Below, one piece after another: positions 40,391 through 48,343 of a stretch of 64,000 bases of DNA. This DNA is from Tetramitus jugosus. Taxonomy: Eukaryota > Heterolobosea > Eutetramitea > Acrasida > Vahlkampfiidae. The stretch is taken from positions 62,001 through 126,000 of the forward strand of contig OW569384.1 in NCBI GenBank assembly GCA_937625935.1, given 5' to 3'. Every line of letters starts with the position of its first letter. Within the stretch, counting starts at the first letter, position 1. The translations under genes were made by a program, and so were the position numbers. Under the pieces are notes generated by a model. It made no database searches. It saw only the letters and a list, made by a program, of their open reading frames with translations, and was not told the origin of the DNA.

Positions 40391-41536
40391 TTAATGTGCA
40401 TGATTTCTTGATGAGTTGTGGCTATTGTTCGCGGCGTGACGATTATATGGATGATTGCGAGCATGTTCTGAACGTGGGTACTTGTGTCGAGCTGGTTGCA
40501 ATGGAGGTTGATGAGTGCTCGATGAGGGTGGTTGTTGTTGCACTGGACGATGTTGAGCAGTGCCCGATGAGGAGGGTGGCGGTTGTAGTTGCACTGGACG
40601 ATGTTGACGAGCGCTCGATGCCTTTGCTTCACGCTCTTTCCTTTCAATTTCATTTTGGTTCTTTGCCAGATCGCCCAATACATTGAAGCAACGAGTGATA
40701 TGATCTTCTTTCAGTATGGGTTGAGTGGGAAGAATCGGGATACCACCCATCTTGTTTCTTAACTCATCATCGGATGTAAGATGATTCTGGAGCTCGTGGC
40801 CTGGGATAGTATCCCTGCCGCCACATGCCAACCATGCAAGAATACCATATGGTACATAGTGAATCTTTTGTTCCTTCAAGCGAATAATGTGACGACATGC
40901 TCGCTCAAAGACATCACTCAATGCTTCAGTCCTCTTGCGCTTTCCAGAGTATGCAGTCCTGTACAAATGATCATTAATGTCGAGTAAGAGTTCCTTATCA
41001 GCGATACTCAACAGGTCTCTCACGGACGATGGCTCTCCTTTCTGCAACAAAACTACGTACATTGGTTCCTCGACACTATTCAAGTCAACTGACACTCTCT
41101 GTGTGACTGATGGAGCAGCTGGTCCAACTGCTTGCTGAGAACGATTATCTTGACCGCTACTACCATGACCATGTGAATCTTGCTCAGCAATTAACCTTCT
41201 TGCTTCTTCATCTCTTTTTAGGCTGTCAAGATATCCACGTACATATTTGGCACAAACTGAAACAAATGCTCTCACATCCTCATGCTCAGAAAGATGGCAG
41301 AAACGATATTCAAGGGCCTGATAAACTTCCTTAAATCGTGTGTTTGGTACCTGTTGAAGGTTTTCTTTAATCTTTTCGTTGTCCCTTTTGTAAAATGTAT
41401 TGAAAGTTTTGTCCGCCGTTTCAGGGCGATATTTTACTCCCACTGGACAACTCGCAACACAAACACTCTTTCCTGTCGTGTAGCACAAAGGACATTCTGG
41501 GGTATCTGGCTGAGCACCTGAGGTTCCACGCGACAT
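40391..41536 (-). CDS. CPLC-family protein, copy 2 (intact), function unknown
   Basis: 381 aa from an ATG. A Cys-rich N-terminus (ECPLCYTTGKSVCVASCPVG) may bind one zinc ion. Then come a helical region (ALEYRFCHLSEHEDVRAFVS, CAKYVRGYLDSLK), a linker, and a core DLNSVEEPMYVVLLQKGEPS ... IADKELLLDINDHLYRTAY ... IHYVPYGILAWLACGGRDTI ... KEDHITRCFNVLGDLAK. The last ~80 residues are Gln/Pro/His repeats. Copy 1 (28984-29993) and a fragment (42260-42475) are relatives. No known domain recognised. The Zn-like N-terminus, helical core and disordered tail suit an adaptor, which is speculation. Confidence 0.7.
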   Translation of the reverse strand: MSRGTSGAQPDTPECPLCYTTGKSVCVASCPVGVKYRPETADKTFNTFYKRDNEKIKENLQQVPNTRFKEVYQALEYRFCHLSEHEDVRAFVSVCAKYVRGYLDSLKRDEEARRLIAEQDSHGHGSSGQDNRSQQAVGPAAPSVTQRVSVDLNSVEEPMYVVLLQKGEPSSVRDLLSIADKELLLDINDHLYRTAYSGKRKRTEALSDVFERACRHIIRLKEQKIHYVPYGILAWLACGGRDTIPGHELQNHLTSDDELRNKMGGIPILPTQPILKEDHITRCFNVLGDLAKNQNEIERKEREAKASSARQHRPVQLQPPPSSSGTAQHRPVQQQPPSSSTHQPPLQPARHKYPRSEHARNHPYNRHAANNSHNSSRNHAH

Positions 41537-42259
41537 GTGTTGTTTATTCTATTGTTCACTTTGTTTTTTTGTTCTTGATTATTTTTTCTTTATTTGTTGT
41601 GTTGGAAAGGATGTGACTCTCCTGCGAATTTTGAGGGGTTATGTTACAACACAGGGCGTAAAATTCTCCTCAGCACCTTGGTTGGACCATCCCATTCCAA
41701 ATGTTTCGAGATCTGCGTATTTGGAAGTCCAGAAGAGGGATAGTTGTGGACAATGTGATGATAGGCTTTTGTCACGGATTCTCTAACAGTCTGACAGATC
41801 TTGTACATTCTCTGTTGAGTGGTGAGGTAGATGTTGTGTCCGAGACAACGATGTATCCACCTGGTGGTGTCCAGAAGATATGTACTACGACGTAGAAGAT
41901 GGCTGAATACGCAAGTTTTACAATGTACTGCAGGAAAATTTTGATGTCCTTTACAGTTGCAGAAATCAATCAAGAACAATTTGGCAGGGAGATTCAAAGC
42001 TTGTCCGTGTTTAATGGCCCAGTACGTACCTATATCATGATGACACAACCTAAGGAATGGATCAATTTTCCCTCCTTACCACGTCTGGATACATACCGAG
42101 TAACCTACTCCATAGGTACATTCTTCTACTGAACATAAGTGTGTGAAGAAACCTGATGGTTTCAGTTACAAAAAAGAAAGTTTATTGATGACTAGTCAGG
42201 GCTAGAGGTTTGTGAGATAAGGTGCCATGATGGGCTCATGCACAAGGAGCATGAGGATT
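41537..42259. other. Intergenic, ambiguous open frames
   Basis: About 720 bp. A 134-codon minus frame (41644-42048) contains CNCKGH and HCKTC, while plus frames in the same stretch are also open. None clearly stands out. It may be decayed coding sequence between two CPLC-family copies. Confidence 0.35.
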
Positions 42260-42475
42260 TACTCACAACCCGGTGACGGTGATTATCTGGGTGATGGCGA
42301 TCTGGACGAGAAGAGTACCTGACTTGAGGGGTTGTTCTTGAAATCGAGGGTTTTGGTGAGTGCTCGATGTGGCTCTTGCAGCTTCACGCTCTTTCCTTTC
42401 ATTTTGTTGTTCTTCTTTGCCAAATCTACCATTACATTGAAGCAATGAGACATGTTTTTCTCTCAATATAGGTTC
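42260..42475 (-). pseudogene. CPLC-family C-terminal fragment, copy 3
   Basis: The minus strand reads ILREKHVSLLQCNGRFGKEE and NERKEREAARATSSTHQNP, aligning with ILKEDHITRCFNVLGDLAKN and ERKEREAKASSARQHRP of copy 2 with frame slippage. Only the C-terminal part is present. It follows the NlpC/P60 stop by about 55 bp. Confidence 0.7.
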
Positions 42476-42532
42476 TTGGATATCAAAGAATTTATTCTGC
42501 AGAGGACGACTCCTTCGATTGAAAAGTAAAGT

Positions 42533-43657
42533 TTACAACACAGGTTCCTCCAAAATTCTTCCCCAGTAGAACCTCTTTTGCACGCCCCGATCCCAAATCA
42601 CCATACCATACGTCAAATCACTCATCTTGGAAACAGACATTCTCTGCGCGACTGGCATTATACGCGTCTCACCGGAACTCTCCATCAAGTATCCATCACC
42701 CACGTACATCATCACATGTACCATTCTGTATGGACTGTTAACCTTTCCCAAGAACAACAAGTCACCGACAGCAAAGTCATCTGTTGTGTTTCGAGTCACA
42801 TTTCTAGCAATCAAGAATTGATCGTTTGCGTTTCGAGGTAACTCAATAGATAGACCAACCATGTAAGCCATGGAAACGAAGCCAGAGCAGTCAACACCTG
42901 TAAAAAGAGAGTTTGTCATGCCGGCATCGAAGCTCGATCTTCCTCCCCATGCATAAGGCCATCCCATCATCTTGTATCCACTGAGAACGAGTTTTGCGGC
43001 CTTGACGGACAATGGAATCTGTTTAATTTCATTCTGAGACAGGACACGATTGACACGACTTGCCTCGATACGAGCATTCGTAAACTGGCCATTGGCTTGC
43101 ATGATGCGTACAGTGACCCACTGTGGTGGTCCTTGAGCAACAACCTCCAAAATTGTTCCAATACTCAGACTCATTATAATCTTGCCAGTGTTTGCATCGA
43201 CCAACGGCACTGCATTCTCAGCTACAACCACACGCTGCAACGCAAACAACGTAGGACAAGATTGAGAAGCAGGCAACGCTGTTAATTGACTACGATGGAC
43301 ATAACCAGGATATGGATGCAACTTTCCATCACTATAAAAATCAAATGTCAACTGATGAGGAGCCAAAATCTTTACCCAGTCCGGATCATCATTCGCCCCA
43401 TTCGCATTCTTAATACTACTCATCATCTGTTGTGTTGTTGTTGTTTCATTGGTCAAAATGAGGACACATTCCTGGAACAACAATTGAGATTCTTGGTAGG
43501 GATCAGAGTCCTTGTAATTTGGTGGAATCGACATGTCCACTTTTTCGTTTCTCAGATTGACTGCGTACGGTGTGGTAACCACATGGTACTGTTGTTGAGC
43601 AGAAGCTTGCCAAACAATTAGTAACAGGAACAACAGAGAGAAGAATCGCAATATCAT
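42533..43657 (-). CDS. Secreted NlpC/P60 cysteine peptidase (peptidoglycan hydrolase type)
   Basis: The ATG at 43657 (not the GTG at 43681) gives 374 aa beginning with a clear signal peptide (MILRFFSLLFLLLIVWQASA). SH3-like beta segments fill about 25-215. The C-terminal NlpC/P60 domain has GWPYAWGGRS, GVDCSGFVSMAYMVGL with catalytic Cys257, DFAVGDLLFLG, and VHVMMYVGDGYLMESSG with His314. Such enzymes cut gamma-D-Glu-diamino acid bonds in bacterial cell walls. In a bacterivorous protist it probably acts in phagosomes or outside the cell. The SH3 plus NlpC layout is bacterial, so ancient transfer is likely. Divergent from metaxin across 200 bp. Confidence 0.88.
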   Translation of the reverse strand: MILRFFSLLFLLLIVWQASAQQQYHVVTTPYAVNLRNEKVDMSIPPNYKDSDPYQESQLLFQECVLILTNETTTTQQMMSSIKNANGANDDPDWVKILAPHQLTFDFYSDGKLHPYPGYVHRSQLTALPASQSCPTLFALQRVVVAENAVPLVDANTGKIIMSLSIGTILEVVAQGPPQWVTVRIMQANGQFTNARIEASRVNRVLSQNEIKQIPLSVKAAKLVLSGYKMMGWPYAWGGRSSFDAGMTNSLFTGVDCSGFVSMAYMVGLSIELPRNANDQFLIARNVTRNTTDDFAVGDLLFLGKVNSPYRMVHVMMYVGDGYLMESSGETRIMPVAQRMSVSKMSDLTYGMVIWDRGVQKRFYWGRILEEPVL

Positions 43658-43857
43658 AACTATTGGAAAAGTCGTTTGCACTACTGTGTAAAGTTTGTTG
43701 TTTGTTGTTTGTTTGTTGTGTGGGTGTCGCGACGTGTAAGCTTCCTTTTATGGCGCCGAAAATGTTGCCGCCAAAATCAGAAAAAAACGGAGGAGGAAAA
43801 ACAAAAAAATCAACGAGATTGTGATCAACACACCATTCCGCAATCATTACTTTGACC
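43658..43857. promoter_or_regulatory. Bidirectional promoter, NlpC/P60 and metaxin
   Basis: 200 bp between divergent ATGs. It contains TGGCGCCG (43751) and CCGCCAAA (43768-43775, TTTGGCGG on the other strand), related to the GGCGCC/TTTSSCGC motifs in other gaps of the window. Confidence 0.35.
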
Positions 43858-45338
43858 ATGTCGTCCACTACTACCACAACTACTACGAGCACCAACAAGA
43901 GAAAAACAGCGACCACCATCAAAAAAATTCAACTACACCTGATGAAGAAGGGACTGGGTCTTCCATCCATGGATCCCAATGGCATGGCCGTGCTCACCTA
44001 CTGTAAAATGATTGATCGAAAAGTTCACATTATAGAAGACAATATTTCTGGTACTGCAAAGCTACAATTTCTTTCTCCTCCCAACAAAACTCATCATCAT
44101 CACAAAAATAGTAAGAAGGATCAACAACATGACGATGATAATGATAATGATGCGAGAACGACATATTATGGTGCGTATCATGTGATTGAACAAATGAAGG
44201 AAATTCAACCGCAATTCGACATTGATTCATGGTTGGGTTCAAAGAAAAAAAAGGCAAAAATGATTGCTGCACAACACATGATTGTCAATCAATTGTTGCC
44301 CTGTGTGGTATGTTGTTGTTTGTTGTTGTTCATTGTCGAATTGCAATTGTTGATCTAAACTGACCAAAAAAACATGTTAAATAATGAATGATGAATGATA
44401 TGATACATTGAAAATGATAAAATGTAGCAACATTACATGTGGTTAAACGAGTTAAATTATAAACATACGAAAGAAGAGTACTGCGAAGGATTACCACTGT
44501 TGAAACGATGGTTTGGACCCTATCTCGTACGAAAAACAATGAATCAATCTGTGAACGAACAATTGTTGAATAGTGATTTGAGTGCAAGTGTCATTTCGTG
44601 TCTAGAGAGTGATGATGACGATGGTGATGATGGTGGTGCAAATGTGGCTCACATGTCGACTACTACCATGACACAATTAGCAAAGAAAACAAGGAAGCAA
44701 CTATTTAGAGAAGAGATTTTTGCAATTGCAACAAAGTGCATTTCGATTGTGAATACGTTGCTCTATGGAAAGAAGTTTTTGTTTTCGAATGACAAGTATG
44801 TGTATAACTAGGTAGTTGAGCTTATGTTTGGATTGTGTCTGTTGTTTTGTGTTTTGAAGGAGCAAATATTGAAGGGGGTTACTTTTATTTTTTGTGCGAT
44901 ATCTCTTTTTATTACAATAATAGACCATGCTCGTTAGATGCCATTCTTTATGGTTGTTTAGCTTGTATATACTATCCGGATGATTACCAAGACTCTGCAA
45001 TCAAGAACACACTAAAATCATATGTCTACGTAATCAACTATATTCATTCGATGACCGACATGTACTTCCCGCACTATCCCTCGATGAAGCAACAACACTT
45101 GAGTGGTGCTCCAATGACAGTTCAACAGATCAAACTCCAGAGAATTCGAGCCAGTACGGCCTACAGTCGATCACTCATTTTCTTAGCAGGCTCATTTTTG
45201 GCTGTAGCGATCAACCTTTTCCCTGGTTGGATGCGCCTCTATATTTTATTAAGGCAGGGAGAGTTCTCACTCGAACCATCAGAGGACGACAATTATCAAT
45301 ATGAATTGGTGTATGAAGAGGAAGATGAAGAGATATAA
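43858..45338 (+). CDS. Metaxin-like mitochondrial outer-membrane protein (SAM complex)
   Basis: Exons 43858-44307, 44428-44795 and 44924-45338; introns of 120 and 128 nt (GTATGT in both) match in phase and give 410 aa. The N-terminal thioredoxin-like part has KGLGLPSMDPNGMAVLTYCK as in metaxin-1 (GLPSxDxxxLAVLTY). The GST-C part has QLLPCVQHYMWLNELNY, LFREEIFAIA, a GKKFLF block and NDKPCSLDAILYGCLACIYY (family KPxSLDAxxxGYLA). A C-terminal hydrophobic helix (LIFLAGSFLAVAINLFPGW) anchors it, followed by an acidic tail. Metaxins help insert beta-barrel proteins with Sam50. Confidence 0.85.
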
Positions 45339-45396
45339 TAATAAATAGTGTTTCTCAATTTTCTTACGGCAATCTGTCCACCTAAAGTCATAAGAC

Positions 45397-48045
45397 TTAG
45401 TCAATCTCGATCACTTCAATATCGGTGTTCTTGCTTGACGTCAGCTTTTGCTTTTTTCTCTTGGGGGAATCATTGCTGGGACCTGCATTTAAATCCAGAT
45501 CCTGATTATCCGTATCGGAGTCACTCTCCGAACTGCTATCATCATCCAACGGTTGCAAGAATTCAAATTCGTCATTGGACCGTATGATTACCTTGTTAAA
45601 TCTGTGAGCTTTGGGATCGGCTAACACTCGAGCCATCGTATGATCAACAACGAGCTCGCTGAATGGCAAATACGTTTGACAGCAAGGACACAACCAAGAC
45701 CGAGAATTCTTTGTATACTCCAAAAAACTGCTCAAGTCAAAACAGACATGATGAACGCATTTGGTGCCCTTGGCAGGTGTAATGATCCGGCACAGTGTCA
45801 GTGGGTCATACAATGGCACCATTTCTTGCTCCTGTATCAGATCATCGTCCACAGCAGATGGATCCAGCATTTGTTCCTTGAGTGGTGGCCTGTTCTTCAC
45901 AATTTGAACCAAATCACCAATCGACCTCCTCTTGGCTAGCCGCACAACCAATAGTCCATCCATCTTTTTCTTCGTGATCATGAGTAACATGTTGGTTCCG
46001 TGAGTAATGACACTCGAGCCCAGAAAGAGAGGCGCAGACGTGTTTGTGCCCTTGGAGTGCCGTGTAGATGCCTTCTCTAGCCTCGAGTTCATCTTGGGCA
46101 ACAGGTACGAACAATCCTTGTAGTTTAGCATAAAGGACACAAGGTCCGTATTCTTAAAGTTCATTGGATGACTAAAATCATTCTTGAACAGATCGAGTGT
46201 CACACAATAGTATGAATCATTCATGCTAATCAACCGATGCACACGTTCAGCAACCTCGAATTGCACAAGCGTCGGACAATAGTTGTTAAACTTGCGCTTC
46301 ACTTCACTATTCTCACTGGACTTGAAGCGGAAGACATAGAGAAATTCAATCGTTTCGAAAATGGGGTCCAACATGTCGGCCAATCCCAGCGTCTTCTTTG
46401 CCATTTCCACCAGAGACGCATCGTTACGGCACGTTGCAATTTTCGAACTATTTACCTTACTACTGAACAGTGAACCACCACCGAAAGCACCACCACTCGC
46501 ATCATGATGATAGTGATGATCAGACGTACCACCCACAAAAGCATTGCCATTATTACTATGAAAAGGATTGTTCATCATCATCATTGCACCACTGCCATTA
46601 CTATTATTATTATTATTATTATTATTATTCATCATAGCGTTATTGAATGAATAGAGTTGTTGATGTTGTTGTTGTTGTTGTGGTAGTAGTGGATAACTGG
46701 GTGATGGTAAATAGGTATTGAGTGGAGGAACAAATGGAGTATTGCGTGCCCATGCATGCATCATATTATTTTGTTGCTGCTGCTGTTGCATAGATGATCG
46801 TGTACTACCACCAAATGCATTCATATTATTATTATTATTATTATTATTATTTGTTGTTGTTGTTGATTGATTATTGGTAGTAGTAGTAGTGTTGGGAGTA
46901 GCAAACGGAGAGAATGGAGATGATCGGAATGTTTGTTGTGGTTGTGGTGTATTGCTCAATGGATGATAGAGATTCGATGGTGGTATATAGGAGTGGAGTG
47001 GAATCAGAAAAGGAGATTGTGCTGCTGGTGATGTCGTTGATGATGATGCTAACGCTTGCTGTTGCACTGGCAATGGTCTAAAAAAATAGTCTGGAGAAGT
47101 TACATCATACATGGTTCGAGACATACTACTACTACTACTGCCGCTATCACTCCTACTATTAGTCGTACTTTGATTACTGTTTTTGTTATTGTTTTTGTTG
47201 TTGTTGTTGTTGGGTATACCAAACACTGATGTTCCTCTTGGTGGTGGTACTGGTGCTGATGATGCAATCGATGTTAATGCGGCTGCCGTGGCTGTCGGTA
47301 ATAGATACGGAGAAGGTTGCATCATTGTATTCGTTGATAATGATGATGATGATGATGGTCGTAAAGTATTCGTAGTAGGTGGTTGTGCGTGAGCTGATGA
47401 TGATGATAATGGTGGTGGCGATGTGTGAAAATAATTAGATACATGTTGCTGGTGAGTTCGATTATTGTTCATTGATTGATGAGAAATGATTGGTGGTGAT
47501 GGAGATGTTGAGTGATAAGGAACACCTGGTGATAATAGGAGAGAATGAGGAGAGAGAGGTCGTGTGGGAGGTGGAGATGGTGGAGAAGTAGCACTGTGGT
47601 TATTGTTCTTATTGTTATTCGATGAGAATAATCGATTGTATCCATGTGGTTGTTGCTGTTGTTGTTGTTGTTGTTGTTGACCGAGTAATGATGATGAATG
47701 TGGTGATGGTGGAGATGTCATTCTTATTCCATCATGATGCGTTGTAGAATAATAGGGCGATGGAGAATCATTGGATGGTGGTGTTCTATTACTACTATGA
47801 CTACGATGATGAGAAGTCGAATGAGGATGAATGAATGGTGGAACGGGAGAGTGTGCACTCAATGTAGCTGTAGTCGATGATGGAATGTGAAGGGGTATGG
47901 GTGAAAAGTTGCGCGTAGATGTTGTATTGTGATTCTGATGATTCTGATGATGATTGTTCGTTGTATTCGTAGACTCTGATGATGCCGGAGGAATCTGATG
48001 AGTCAGGTAGGAATCGATTGTTTTTTGATGATGTTGATCTCTCAT
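45397..48045 (-). CDS. PIAS/Siz-type SUMO E3 ligase with long low-complexity N-terminus
   Basis: 882 aa. Residues 1-540 are Ser/Pro/Asn/Gln-rich. A PINIT-like region follows (about 550-720). The SP-RING at about 743-808 has DPLTLCRIITPAKGTKCVHH, VCFDLSSFLE and SWLCPCCQTY, with Cys/His ligands in the order of PIAS and Siz proteins. The acidic C-terminus has a SUMO-interacting-like patch, DIEVIEID, preceded by a basic KRKKQK signal. It should transfer SUMO from Ubc9 to nuclear targets. No SAP domain is seen at the N-terminus, where plants and animals carry one; it may be absent or too diverged. Confidence 0.88.
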   Translation of the reverse strand: MRDQHHQKTIDSYLTHQIPPASSESTNTTNNHHQNHQNHNTTSTRNFSPIPLHIPSSTTATLSAHSPVPPFIHPHSTSHHRSHSSNRTPPSNDSPSPYYSTTHHDGIRMTSPPSPHSSSLLGQQQQQQQQQQPHGYNRLFSSNNNKNNNHSATSPPSPPPTRPLSPHSLLLSPGVPYHSTSPSPPIISHQSMNNNRTHQQHVSNYFHTSPPPLSSSSAHAQPPTTNTLRPSSSSSLSTNTMMQPSPYLLPTATAAALTSIASSAPVPPPRGTSVFGIPNNNNNKNNNKNSNQSTTNSRSDSGSSSSSMSRTMYDVTSPDYFFRPLPVQQQALASSSTTSPAAQSPFLIPLHSYIPPSNLYHPLSNTPQPQQTFRSSPFSPFATPNTTTTTNNQSTTTTNNNNNNNNNMNAFGGSTRSSMQQQQQQNNMMHAWARNTPFVPPLNTYLPSPSYPLLPQQQQQHQQLYSFNNAMMNNNNNNNNNSNGSGAMMMMNNPFHSNNGNAFVGGTSDHHYHHDASGGAFGGGSLFSSKVNSSKIATCRNDASLVEMAKKTLGLADMLDPIFETIEFLYVFRFKSSENSEVKRKFNNYCPTLVQFEVAERVHRLISMNDSYYCVTLDLFKNDFSHPMNFKNTDLVSFMLNYKDCSYLLPKMNSRLEKASTRHSKGTNTSAPLFLGSSVITHGTNMLLMITKKKMDGLLVVRLAKRRSIGDLVQIVKNRPPLKEQMLDPSAVDDDLIQEQEMVPLYDPLTLCRIITPAKGTKCVHHVCFDLSSFLEYTKNSRSWLCPCCQTYLPFSELVVDHTMARVLADPKAHRFNKVIIRSNDEFEFLQPLDDDSSSESDSDTDNQDLDLNAGPSNDSPKRKKQKLTSSKNTDIEVIEID
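46599..46629. repeat. (ATT)n tract, poly-Asn in the PIAS gene
   Basis: An uninterrupted trinucleotide run, AAT on the coding strand. A second one lies at about 46824-46850, and a CAA/GTT tract at about 47655-47678. Confidence 0.8.
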
Positions 48046-48343
48046 CTTTTTTCTCCTTGTGAAAAAAAAATGATGATGGTTCGTTCAACAAAACGCCCTT
48101 TAAAGTGAGTGGTGAGCTGGTGGTGGTAGTTGTATTAGGTGTGTTTGTGGTGATGATTGTGTGAACGCTGTGTTGTGGTTGGAAACTTTGGGTTCGAAAT
48201 CAAAAAACACACACAGATGTTGTTGCCGATTTTTTTTTTGCGTTTTGTTTTTATTGAACAAACGGGAATTTTTTGTTCTTGCGTGGGGTGGAACTTTGGA
48301 GCAGTTTTGGGCGGGAAAGGTCAATTTACAATTTTTAATACAC
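48046..48343. promoter_or_regulatory. PIAS upstream region with E2F-like site
   Basis: 298 bp between the PIAS ATG (48045) and the stop of the SWR1/p400 gene (48344), both minus strand. GCGGGAAA at 48311-48318 is the reverse of the TTTCCCGC site in the Arp1/p30 promoter. Poly-A/T runs are present. Confidence 0.4.

Noticed and set aside
40075-40683. 202-codon minus frame with three near-repeats of HRAL(V/L/I)N
   Set aside because: It overlaps the CPLC gene tail and the kinase gene in another frame; the repeats mirror the Gln/Pro repeats of the CPLC protein.
46599-46850. ATT repeats considered as a CRISPR-like or satellite array
   Set aside because: They are in-frame Asn codon runs inside the PIAS coding sequence, without spacers.
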